NCBI GenBank assembly: GCA_025362615.1
Contig: JANYFQ010000513.1
Span: forward strand, 1 to 5,745
Length of the DNA stretch: 5,745 bases
Source: Hymenobacter sp.
GTDB taxonomy: Bacteria; Bacteroidota; Bacteroidia; Cytophagales; Hymenobacteraceae
Direction of reading: 5' to 3'
The notes under the pieces were generated by a model. That model was not told the origin of the DNA. It was given only the letters and a program-made list of their open reading frames with translations, and made no database searches. Made by a program: the position numbers and the translations under genes. How positions within the stretch are numbered: position 1 is the stretch's first letter; each line of letters opens with the position of its first letter. Below, in pieces: positions 1 through 5,745 of the stretch.

Positions 1-63
1 GCCCGCACCGCCTATTTGGATAGGCTCTAAGCCCGCGTTGCCTGCGTTGTGGTGCCGCTACCG

Positions 64-91
64 GTTGGCAGGTAATTGTTGGCAGGTAATA
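64..91. repeat. Two-copy 14-bp tandem repeat upstream of gene 1
   Basis: Two adjacent copies of GTTGGCAGGTAAT(T/A) start at 64 and 78 and are identical over 13 of 14 bases. They lie roughly 60-85 bp upstream of the -7 box of the gene 1 promoter. The sequence shows only the duplication. A pair of direct sites for a transcription regulator is possible, as is a simple slippage product. No known operator was recognised. The rest of 1-108 holds no supportable gene. Confidence 0.6.
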
Positions 92-108
92 TTGGTTTTT
101 TTCGTTGA

Positions 109-2643
109 ATGAACTGCTTCTTTTTGTGTGGTAATGTCAAAAAAATCCTTAGCTTTGCTGAACCATTCACAAACACCCAAAAACTTACCCATGAAAAGAA
201 ACTTTCCAAAACCTGCGTACCTGCGTACCTGCGTACCTGCGTAGTGGCAGTTGCCACAATGGCAATGTGCTCCCCTACTGTTTACGCCCAGAATAGGGCG
301 GTTCCGCAAAAGCTCACCGCCACGGCTACAAGTAGTGAAACAACGGCACGAAGCAACGGCGCTGCACTGCCCGTGTCGCCTGTCCCTGCCGGTTTAGCGC
401 AAAAACCCGGTGACCCTGGCCCCGACCCCGCCGGCCCGGTAGTTCTCCAACCCCAGATGCGAAAGTGGAACCTGATACCCAACGGTGTTACATTTCTCAC
501 CGCTCAGCCCTCGTCCTTTACAAATCCGAATGCAGTTGCTGACGGAAGTTTATCGGCCGCCGCGTTCGATGAGGACGACAAACTCCTTTTTTACATCAAG
601 TACGGCACCCAGGGCGACGGCACACTTCACGATGCCAACGGTGTTTTTCGTGCAGCCCTGCCAAGGTATCGTAGCAACTATGTGCAGGACGACAACGGCT
701 TTTTCGTGACGTACTCCTCTTGGGGCCGCGAAATGGCGGTAGTGCCTGTACCGGGCGCTTGCAAACAATTTTACGTGTTTTACACGCAAACCACTCCGGT
801 TCGAGTGGCTGGTGGCGGTAGCATCTCGGTAAGAAGCGTGTTGCTCAGAGCCACTATTGACTGCACGGGTTTGACCCCCATAATTTCCTCCCAGCCATCT
901 CCACTCCACGAAAACCTTTACAGCGAGTGCGGCATTGCCGTTTCAAAGAAAGTGAACGGTGTCCGTTGGCTTTACGTCCGGGACCGTAGTAGCATCAACG
1001 CTTTCGCGGTAAGCGCCAACGGCATAGGCAGCGCAGTTTATTTCAATAATTTATTCGGTGGGCCGGCGGTGGAAATGGACTTGTCTCCCGATGGCACACG
1101 CATGGCCATGTCGGTTTCGCCTACCATGTTCGGTGGGGTATTGTTAGCTGATGTGGACCCCGGCACCGGAGCCGTAACAAATCTGCGCTCGGCTGGCCCG
1201 GCCAATGGACAGGCATACGGGGTCGAATTTTCTTCCGACAACAAGACGCTCTACATTTCAGGCACCTATTCCGGCGCGGGCGCAGGCATCTTTGCTTTCA
1301 CTTTGGCGACGAGCCAATTCTCTTTCCTACCTGCTTCGAACCTTCAAGGGCTTAATCAGACGGCCCTTGAGCTGGGTTTTGACGGACGAATTTATGGCTG
1401 TACCACAAGCGGTGGTTTGGTTGGCTTGAACCAAGCCAGCAATACGCTCACGGCACCCATTACCAACATTGCAATCTCTACGGCTCCGTCCGCTACTACC
1501 CCTCTCAACGGCCCAAAAGGCTACGCCCTGCCCGACCAGATTGACGGCGAAGATTATACCTTCTTTTTTGAAGGTCTTGAGCCTAAGCTGAGTTCCGTGC
1601 AGACGGGCGGCCGGCCATTGAACCCCAACAAGTTTCAGAACCTGTACACCTGCCAGGCATCCATCCCGGTCACCGCTACTTTGACCAACGTGACGCAGGT
1701 CAAGCTTATCCTCGATAGAGCCAACCCAGACGGTACGCTTGTTGGCAGCACTGCGCCGTTGGCAAGCTCGTTCATTACGGCAGGCAGCGCAATCAACCTG
1801 CTGACGGTATTCGGCAACGGCTACTTTGTCAGCAACCCCGGCTACTACCGCCTCACCTACGAAGGTTATAATTCCTGCTCTAACGTACGGCGCGTGGCCG
1901 GTCTTATCCGGGTAAGCAACGGAGCGCCGGTTGCCACTTTTAGTTTCCGGACGGGGGACCCAAACGCGGCGGCGGTGGCAGGTGCCACGGTAACTACGCC
2001 AGCTAACGTCGGCGGCCTCGGGGGTGCGGTGCAACTGACCAACACGAGCAGCAGTTTTGAAGTGTACCATGCTCAAATCGAGCAGCATAACTCGGCGAAC
2101 GGCACATTTACGACCGTTGGCTCCGTGTTCGATGGCGTTTTTCCGGCCGGAAGCACGACCATCCGACTGAACGACATCATCAATTGGGCGAACGGTGCCC
2201 CGGCTGGCTCCAGCAACTATTTCGCGGGTATGGCCCAACGGGACCAGGTATATAAAATATCGCTGACCCTGGAAAACGCCTGCGGCCCTTCACCATCTGC
2301 TGTCGGCTTCTTTAAGCCGATTACTGATGCTTACCGGCCCGCGACGGGGCACCATGGCACGGGTCAGCCGGCGGCGGCAGCCCTGACGCTGCACCCCAAC
2401 CCCGCTACCGCTAGCGACGGGCAAGTACGCCTTTCCTACGAGTTGCCTACGGCCCAAGTCGTCCAAATCCGGCTGTTGAACCTCACCACGGGCCAGCATG
2501 GGCCGGATGCGCTGCCGCAGGGCCAGCAAAGCGCCGGGCTGCATGAGGTGAGGATTGACCTGTCGGGCCTACCAGCCGGGCAATACGTGGCCGAACTGCT
2601 GGGCGAACAGCAAGCCAGGATTCGGCTGACCAAAGTCGATTAA
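109..2643 (+). CDS. T9SS-secreted protein with propeller-like segments (start disrupted or phase-OFF)
   Basis: Large exported protein, 844 codons if read from the ATG at 109. Residue numbers below use that start. A signal-peptide core (about 42-60: one Arg, hydrophobic VVAVATMAM, then VYA before Gln61) is followed by a Pro/Ala-rich linker (about 62-115). A body then shows blade-like motifs such as MDLSPDG (323-329), VEFSSDNKTLYISG (372-385) and IDGEDY (478-483), suggesting a WD40/YVTN-like beta propeller. A beta-rich region follows up to about 750. The C-terminus (about 760-844) is a type A T9SS sorting domain with HPNP at 762-765, the LPAGQY-type strand and a final RIRLTKVD. The protein should cross the inner membrane by Sec and the outer membrane by the T9SS, ending on the surface or in the medium. 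Its ligand or activity is not recognisable. The start is problematic: the ATG at 109 lies upstream of the predicted promoter, whereas the well-placed ATG at 191 is out of frame because of a four-copy octamer repeat. With three copies the product would be 814 residues with a 30-residue signal peptide. The gene is probably monocistronic. Confidence 0.85.
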   Translation: MNCFFLCGNVKKILSFAEPFTNTQKLTHEKKLSKTCVPAYLRTCVVAVATMAMCSPTVYAQNRAVPQKLTATATSSETTARSNGAALPVSPVPAGLAQKPGDPGPDPAGPVVLQPQMRKWNLIPNGVTFLTAQPSSFTNPNAVADGSLSAAAFDEDDKLLFYIKYGTQGDGTLHDANGVFRAALPRYRSNYVQDDNGFFVTYSSWGREMAVVPVPGACKQFYVFYTQTTPVRVAGGGSISVRSVLLRATIDCTGLTPIISSQPSPLHENLYSECGIAVSKKVNGVRWLYVRDRSSINAFAVSANGIGSAVYFNNLFGGPAVEMDLSPDGTRMAMSVSPTMFGGVLLADVDPGTGAVTNLRSAGPANGQAYGVEFSSDNKTLYISGTYSGAGAGIFAFTLATSQFSFLPASNLQGLNQTALELGFDGRIYGCTTSGGLVGLNQASNTLTAPITNIAISTAPSATTPLNGPKGYALPDQIDGEDYTFFFEGLEPKLSSVQTGGRPLNPNKFQNLYTCQASIPVTATLTNVTQVKLILDRANPDGTLVGSTAPLASSFITAGSAINLLTVFGNGYFVSNPGYYRLTYEGYNSCSNVRRVAGLIRVSNGAPVATFSFRTGDPNAAAVAGATVTTPANVGGLGGAVQLTNTSSSFEVYHAQIEQHNSANGTFTTVGSVFDGVFPAGSTTIRLNDIINWANGAPAGSSNYFAGMAQRDQVYKISLTLENACGPSPSAVGFFKPITDAYRPATGHHGTGQPAAAALTLHPNPATASDGQVRLSYELPTAQVVQIRLLNLTTGQHGPDALPQGQQSAGLHEVRIDLSGLPAGQYVAELLGEQQARIRLTKVD
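124..157 (+). promoter_or_regulatory. Bacteroidota-type promoter of gene 1
   Basis: TAGCTTTG at 150-157 matches the Bacteroidota -7 consensus TAnnTTTG exactly. A TTG at 124-126, within TTTTTG, can serve as the -33 element with a 23-nt spacer, the long end of the 17-23 nt described for Flavobacterium-type promoters. An A7 tract (139-145) lies in the spacer. Transcription would start near 163-166, leaving a 5' leader of about 25 nt before the ATG at 191. It has no Shine-Dalgarno sequence, which is usual in this phylum. The position places the in-frame ATG at 109 upstream of the transcript, which bears directly on the start of gene 1. Confidence 0.6.
191..244 (+). other. Probable true start of gene 1, frameshifted by octamer repeat (17-codon OFF peptide)
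   Basis: The ATG at 191 opens as MKRNFPKPAYLRT, a typical positively charged signal-peptide n-region, in a leader context (...TTACCCATGAAA) resembling that of gene 2 (...TTTGCCATGAAA). In this sequence it reads through the four CCTGCGTA units and ends at TAG 242-244 after 17 codons. Removing one 8-bp unit continues it as CVVAVATMAMCSPTVYA-Q into the main frame of gene 1. A fifth unit would put it in the remaining frame, which stops at TAG 294-296. Only copy numbers divisible by three therefore give full-length protein. That 191 is the native start is an inference from the promoter position and signal-peptide quality. Confidence 0.6.
211..243 (+). repeat. Four-copy CCTGCGTA octamer microsatellite inside gene 1 signal sequence
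   Basis: Units lie at 212-219, 220-227, 228-235 and 236-243, all identical, with one extra repeat-phase A at 211. The 8-bp unit is not a multiple of three, so each gain or loss by slipped-strand mispairing shifts the reading frame. The repeat contains no stop in any frame; three units encode PAYLRTCV. Immediately downstream is a perfect 6-bp inverted repeat, GTGGCA-GT-TGCCAC (244-257), which could form a small hairpin next to the tract. Whether the tract varies in vivo cannot be seen from one sequence. Confidence 0.9.
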
Positions 2644-2654
2644 TTACTGACAAT

Positions 2655-2718
2655 AAGCGCCTGAACGGCTCGTTTGACTGTAAGTAATTGTGTTCAAATC
2701 GGTTGTTCAGGCGTTTTT
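2655..2718 (+). terminator. Intrinsic terminator of gene 1
   Basis: Eleven nt after the gene 1 stop codon begins a stem with a perfect 9-bp core, CGCCTGAAC (2658-2666) with GTTCAGGCG (2705-2713), extendable by a G-T and two A-T pairs, and followed by T5 (2714-2718). The 38-nt loop can itself pair TTTGA (2673-2677) with TCAAA (2694-2698). The long loop is slightly atypical, but the arms and T-run fit rho-independent termination of gene 1. Confidence 0.75.
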
Positions 2719-2766
2719 GTTGCGGTCTTTTTTCCATCCTGCTCACTTGACTTATCGGTTTTAGGA

Positions 2767-2801
2767 AGCGCCTTCAGTTAATACCTGCGGCGCTATTTTT
2801 T
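2767..2801 (+). terminator. Second terminator-like hairpin in tandem
   Basis: AGCGCC (2767-2772) pairs with GGCGCT (2789-2794). An inner CAG (2775-2777) can pair with CTG (2785-2787) around a 7-nt loop. An A then T6 (2796-2801) follows, so the polarity is the same as gene 1. It could be a backup terminator or end a short transcript starting after 2718. No clear promoter was found for such a transcript. Confidence 0.5.
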
Positions 2802-3051
2802 GCTCTCGCATTCCAGCAGCCAACACCCGTGCGGCAGGCCCCGGCCCAACGCCGGGCGTATCGGTGCGGGAGCATTTACCAACGACAACCGCCCGCAAGT
2901 GCCAGCGCTACCCAACAACGGCGATGTTAGGACGGTCGGCACCACCCAGTAGCCAAGGGGCGCACGACGAAACTCTTTTTCCGGGTGAGGGCGAGCGCTC
3001 CGACTGCTGGTTCAGAAAAATTATCTACCCCCATTTCTTAGTTCGTTTGCC
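2802..3051. other. Gene-free region upstream of gene 2
   Basis: About 250 bp without a convincing gene. It contains a GC-rich perfect hairpin, CCCGGC (2840-2845) and GCCGGG (2851-2856) around CCAAC, without a T-run. A short open frame at 2864-3055 has atypical composition, overlaps the start of gene 2 and shows no recognisable domain. Gene 2 must be transcribed from somewhere here, but no TAnnTTTG box with a suitably spaced TTG was found. The leader just before the gene 2 ATG has no Shine-Dalgarno sequence. Confidence 0.5.
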
Positions 3052-5103
3052 ATGAAACCCCAACTTTTCATCTGGATGGTGGCCTTTTGGGCAGCCATCG
3101 GTTCCGCCCCGGACGCGACGGCCCAGACTTCGCTCAAACCGGTCATCACCAACATTCAACCAGCCGCTGCCCCCGTGGGGGCCACCATCACCATCACGGG
3201 CAACAACTTTGCGCCGGTAGCCGCCCAAAACGTGGTGTACTTCGGGCCAGTAACCGGGCCGGTACTCGCGGCCACGGCCACCACGCTTACGGTGCGGGTG
3301 CCAACGGGGGGCGGGTCGGGGGTTCCGCTCACGGTAACCAATCGGGCCACCCGACTCACGGGCAGTTCGCTGGTGTCGGCAGTACCCCGGTTTCGGGTGT
3401 TGTTTGCGGGCGGGCCACTCAGCAGCGGGTCGTACCGCCGCTTCGACGTGCCCCTGAGAGTCGGAGCAACGGATTTGGCCACGGGCGACTTCAACGGCGA
3501 CGGCTTGCCCGACCTTGCCTGCACGACTGGATTCGGCGGTTTAGCCGTCGTTCTCAACCAAGGCAATGGCACTTTCGGCCCACTCTTGGCGGTAACTGCT
3601 AATATTCAGCCCTTCGACTTAGCCGTGGGCGACCTCAACGGCGACGGCAACCTTGACATCGCTACCAACAACATCTGGAGCCGCGACATCTCCGTCATCT
3701 ACGGCAACGGGCAAGGGGGCTTTGCCACGCCCATAAACATTGCCGCCTCTAACCTCAACCGGGAGCGCATGGTCATCGCTGACCTCGACGGTGACGGCTA
3801 TCCTGACATCCTCTTCATCGAACAAAATCAAGCATTTCAGAACAACGTGATGGCCATTTTTCCGAGGGCTAACGGGACGTTCGACGGGCCACTCCAACTG
3901 ACGACCCCACAGATGCGAGCAGATTTGGGATGGCTGGACGCGGCCGATTTTAACGGCGACGGCCGCTTGGACGTGGCATTTGCGACCCAGTCGGGCGGCC
4001 CAGCCGGATTTACAATACTGCTTTCACCGGCCTCGGTGGCCACTCAGCCGTTCACGCAGGAATTTACTGCCACATCCCCTTCGTATCGCCTGATAATTGC
4101 GCGAGCCACTGACTTCAACAACGACGGCCGCCCCGACGTGGTGGCTGCCAGTGGTAACGGAACCCCAATTGGTGCCCAAATCTGGCTCCGCAACGCCACG
4201 GGTACGGGCTTCGACGCACCGGTGAGCAACCTGACCTCGCCGCCGTACCGTTTTGACTTGGGCACGGCCGACCTCGACGGCGATGGCAACGTGGACGTAT
4301 TCTCGACGGCCGACAACGGCGGCAACTCCTCTCTGCTGCTGCAAACCGGCACCGGCACCGCCGCCCTCAACAACAATTCGCCCACCTACACCGCGCCCGT
4401 ACTCAGCAACCCCAACGGCAGCCGCCGTGTGGTAAGCGCCGACTTCAACGGCGACGGCCGCCCCGACCTGTTGACAACCAACGACACAAATGCCGCACTG
4501 TCGGTGTTTCTCAACATCGGCAACGCCGTGCCCGGCGCCCCCACCCTCGACCCCATTGCCGACCAGGTGGCCGCCCAGGTGCCCACCACGCTCACCGTGC
4601 CCTTGAGCGGCATCAGCACCGGGGGCGGGGCGGGGCAGTTTGCCACCGTCACGGCCAGCAGCAACGACCCCGCGCAAGTAGCGGCCCCCGTCGTGACCTA
4701 CACCAGCCCCTCGTCGGTGGGCAGCCTCACGCTGGCCGTGAACGGGCCGGCCACCATCACCGTCACGGTCAGCAACGGGCAGGCCACCAACGGCAGTTTC
4801 AGCCGTTCGTTTCGGGTGGTGCGTGGGCTGGCGGCGGCCGGGCCGGCGGCCTCCAAAGCAGCGTTCGTGCTCTACCCCAATCCGGTGGCGGGCGGGCAGT
4901 GCTGGGTGCAGGTCGCCGGCGGCCGGGCCGCCACCCTGCGCCTGTTTGATGCGACCGGCCGGCTGGTGCATACGCAACCGCTACCGGCCGGCACTGGCCC
5001 GGCCGCCGTGCAACTCCCGGTCGGCCTGGCTCCCGGCACCTACGTGGCCAGCCTCGACACTGGCCCCGAAACCTACCGGCAGCGGCTCACGCTGCTTCCC
5101 TGA
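3052..5103 (+). CDS. T9SS-secreted FG-GAP/VCBS seven-repeat propeller protein with IPT/TIG and Ig-like domains
   Basis: Complete 683-residue exported protein. A Sec signal peptide (1-24: Lys2, hydrophobic core, ATA before Gln25) is followed by an IPT/TIG immunoglobulin-like domain (about 30-110, VITNIQP, then GATITITGNNF). Seven FG-GAP/VCBS repeats follow, with DxNxDG or DxDxDG calcium loops whose first Asp is at 146, 194, 244, 299, 354, 407 and 464; the fifth reads DFNNDG. A spacing of 48-57 residues fits one blade per repeat, i.e. a complete seven-bladed integrin-alpha-like propeller. Residues 494-592 form an Ig/cadherin-like domain starting GAPTLDPIADQ. A T9SS type A sorting domain (about 604-683, YPNP at 608-611, LAPGTYVASL) ends the protein. 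It should be exported by Sec then T9SS. Such proteins are usually adhesive or glycan- or protein-binding; no catalytic motif is visible and the ligand is unknown. The ATG at 3052 is chosen because the signal peptide begins there. It is separated from gene 1 by two terminators and is convergent with hppA. Confidence 0.92.
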   Translation: MKPQLFIWMVAFWAAIGSAPDATAQTSLKPVITNIQPAAAPVGATITITGNNFAPVAAQNVVYFGPVTGPVLAATATTLTVRVPTGGGSGVPLTVTNRATRLTGSSLVSAVPRFRVLFAGGPLSSGSYRRFDVPLRVGATDLATGDFNGDGLPDLACTTGFGGLAVVLNQGNGTFGPLLAVTANIQPFDLAVGDLNGDGNLDIATNNIWSRDISVIYGNGQGGFATPINIAASNLNRERMVIADLDGDGYPDILFIEQNQAFQNNVMAIFPRANGTFDGPLQLTTPQMRADLGWLDAADFNGDGRLDVAFATQSGGPAGFTILLSPASVATQPFTQEFTATSPSYRLIIARATDFNNDGRPDVVAASGNGTPIGAQIWLRNATGTGFDAPVSNLTSPPYRFDLGTADLDGDGNVDVFSTADNGGNSSLLLQTGTGTAALNNNSPTYTAPVLSNPNGSRRVVSADFNGDGRPDLLTTNDTNAALSVFLNIGNAVPGAPTLDPIADQVAAQVPTTLTVPLSGISTGGGAGQFATVTASSNDPAQVAAPVVTYTSPSSVGSLTLAVNGPATITVTVSNGQATNGSFSRSFRVVRGLAAAGPAASKAAFVLYPNPVAGGQCWVQVAGGRAATLRLFDATGRLVHTQPLPAGTGPAAVQLPVGLAPGTYVASLDTGPETYRQRLTLLP

Positions 5104-5174
5104 CCCCCGCCCCTGGATTCGCGCCAAGTGTGCTGTGCTTTTAGGGCCCTGCTTTTGCACCATCGTTCTTTTTC

Positions 5175-5192
5175 TGAACCTCCACAGGTTCA
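5175..5192. other. Short perfect hairpin after gene 2
   Basis: TGAACCT (5175-5181) pairs with AGGTTCA (5186-5192) around a CCAC tetraloop, giving a 7-bp perfect stem 71 nt after the gene 2 stop. There is no T-run on the downstream side of either strand, so it is not a canonical intrinsic terminator. It may stabilise the 3' end of the gene 2 mRNA. Confidence 0.4.
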
Positions 5193-5208
5193 ATACCCCA
5201 CCACCAAC

Positions 5209-5277
5209 GATTTTAGAACGGTTTCCAAGACGGTGTACGCGTTTTGTGTAAACCGCCCTGGAAAACCGTTCTAAATC
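5209..5277. repeat. 69-nt imperfect palindrome (possible intergenic repeat element)
   Basis: TTTAGAACGGTTT (5212-5224) and AAACCGTTCTAAA (5263-5275) are perfectly complementary over 13 bp. The stem continues as CCA/TGG past a bulged A. A second inner stem pairs CGGTgTAC (5231-5238) with GTAaACCG (5248-5255) around a 9-nt loop, so nearly the whole element folds into one rod. No T-run follows, which argues against a simple terminator. The size and two-tiered palindrome resemble REP-like or MITE-like dispersed elements. No second copy occurs in this window, so repeat status is inferred. Confidence 0.6.
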
Positions 5278-5341
5278 AGTAGCCCCCTCACGCGAAAAAC
5301 CCGCTGCACTCGTCGCGAAAACGGCGTTTTGCAGTATTTCA

Positions 5342-5379
5342 AAACTAAAGAAGGGCGACCCATACGGGCCGCCCTTCTT
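5342..5379 (-). terminator. Intrinsic terminator of hppA, possibly bidirectional
   Basis: A 10-bp perfect stem, AAGAAGGGCG (5348-5357) with CGCCCTTCTT (5370-5379), carries an inner CCC/GGG pairing around an ATAC loop. Read on the minus strand it lies 23 nt past the hppA stop and runs into a T-rich tail (CTTCTTTAGTTTTG). On the plus strand the tail is weaker (CTTCTTCATTT), but gene 2 converges on it, so it may stop both transcripts. Confidence 0.8.
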
Positions 5380-5402
5380 CATTTCAACTCAAAAACAACA
5401 CC

Positions 5403-5745
5403 TTACCGCACCACGCGCAGGGCCGCGCCCGCCACACGCAGGCCGCTTTCGGCCGCGTTGGCAGCGAAGCGTACCTGCGGGCGCACCGAAGCTTCGATGC
5501 GGGGCTTAGCGGGCACGGCCCCGGTTTCGCCGGTTTTGACGGCGATGTGCGGGGCAATGACCAGGCTCACGATGCTCATGAGCTTGATGAGGATGTTCAT
5601 ACTCGGGCCGCTGGTGTCCTTGAACGGGTCGCCTACGGTGTCGCCGGTGACGGACGCTTTGTGGGCCTCGCTGCCTTTGTACTCCATTTTGCCGTTCACC
5701 ATCACACCTTTTTCGAACGATTTTTTGGCGTTGTCCCAGGCACCG
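5403..5745 (-). CDS. hppA: Membrane-bound ion-translocating pyrophosphatase, C-terminal part
   Basis: The 5' part lies beyond the window; 113 codons and a TAA stop (complement of 5403-5405) are visible. The fragment reads GAWDNAKKSFEKG, then SEAHKASVTGDTVGDPFKDT, SGPSMNILIKLMSIVSL and VIAPHI. This is the diagnostic C-terminal block of the M-PPase family, which couples pyrophosphate hydrolysis to H+ or Na+ pumping across the inner membrane. The DxxxDxxKD residues of GDTVGDPFKD and the Asp/Asn/Lys of AWDNAKK are known Mg-pyrophosphate ligands in the family and are all intact. SMNILIKLMSIVSLVIAPHI is the last transmembrane helix. It is followed by a 46-residue Ala/Arg/Val-rich tail ending LRVVR. 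The residue that distinguishes potassium-dependent from independent types, and the ion specificity, lie outside the window. The gene ends at a strong hairpin terminator and converges with gene 2. Confidence 0.95.
   Translation of the reverse strand, partial: GAWDNAKKSFEKGVMVNGKMEYKGSEAHKASVTGDTVGDPFKDTSGPSMNILIKLMSIVSLVIAPHIAVKTGETGAVPAKPRIEASVRPQVRFAANAAESGLRVAGAALRVVR

Noticed and set aside
1..30. Open frame ending at TAA 28-30 (ARTAYLDRL), possibly the 3' end of an upstream plus-strand gene
   Set aside because: Only nine codons are visible and none is diagnostic. It is plausible but cannot be supported from this window.
65..94. Alternative promoter: TTG 65-67, 19-nt spacer, TAATATTG 87-94
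   Set aside because: The -7 box has a mismatch and arises from the tandem repeat. The box at 150-157 is a perfect match and better placed for ATG 191. It remains a possible secondary promoter that would make ATG 109 almost leaderless.
1327..2238. Long minus-strand open frame opposite gene 1 (303 codons)
   Set aside because: Its translation is of low complexity and rich in Arg/Val/Gly with no domain. It is a shadow of the GC-rich coding strand of gene 1.
2794..2802. TATTTTTTG as a -7 box for gene 2
   Set aside because: It has three rather than two bases between TA and TTTG, is the T-run of a terminator-like hairpin, and lacks a TTG at -33 distance.
2782..2952. Plus-strand open stretch containing AFTNDNRPQVPALPNNGDV, resembling secreted-protein composition
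   Set aside because: It has no start codon, starts within the second terminator hairpin and stops soon after. It could be a gene relic, but nothing confirms it.
4024..4977. Long minus-strand open frame opposite gene 2 (317 codons)
   Set aside because: Gly/Ala/Arg/His-rich translation mirrors the repeated Asp-Gly codons of the calcium loops. There is no domain or start context, so it is a shadow.
5291..5334. Repeated CGCGAAAA(A)C and small inverted repeats (AAAAC/GTTTT, CTGCA/TGCAG)
   Set aside because: The arms are short, spacing is irregular and there is no T-run or coherent fold. This is consistent with chance.
1..5745. CRISPR arrays, tRNA or rRNA genes, insertion-sequence transposases
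   Set aside because: No regularly spaced repeats, cloverleaf or rRNA-like sequences, or transposase motifs were seen on either strand.

Overview
The window looks like a chromosomal stretch of a Hymenobacter-like member of the Bacteroidota. The evidence is two large secreted proteins with C-terminal type IX secretion (T9SS) sorting domains, start codons without Shine-Dalgarno sequences, a promoter of the Bacteroidota TTG/TAnnTTTG type, and GC-rich coding DNA. The genus is an inference from overall flavour, not from a marker gene.

Layout. Positions 1-108 hold no convincing gene but contain a 14-bp tandem duplication. A good Bacteroidota promoter lies at 124-157. It precedes gene 1 (open frame 109-2643, +), a T9SS-exported protein with propeller-like segments. 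Gene 1 is followed by a strong intrinsic terminator (2655-2718) and a second terminator-like hairpin (2767-2801). About 250 bp without a gene follow. Gene 2 (3052-5103, +) is a complete T9SS cargo protein: signal peptide, IPT/TIG domain, seven FG-GAP/VCBS calcium-loop repeats, an Ig-like domain and a sorting domain. Between genes 2 and 3 (5104-5402) lie a short hairpin, a 69-nt imperfect palindrome and a terminator. The right edge carries the 3' end of a minus-strand membrane pyrophosphatase gene (hppA), convergent with gene 2.

The most interesting observation is at the start of gene 1. Four tandem copies of the octamer CCTGCGTA sit just inside the coding region. The best-placed start codon (ATG at 191, about 25 nt after the predicted transcription start) is out of frame with the 2.4-kb body and hits a TAG directly after the repeat. 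Removing exactly one unit joins that ATG to the body and yields a textbook 30-residue signal peptide. The open frame's only other ATG (109) lies upstream of the promoter. This is the architecture of a phase-variable contingency locus captured in the OFF state, although an assembly error in repeat number would look the same.

Genes 1 and 2 are probably separate transcription units, both sending proteins to the cell surface or medium through the T9SS. hppA is an unrelated housekeeping ion pump.
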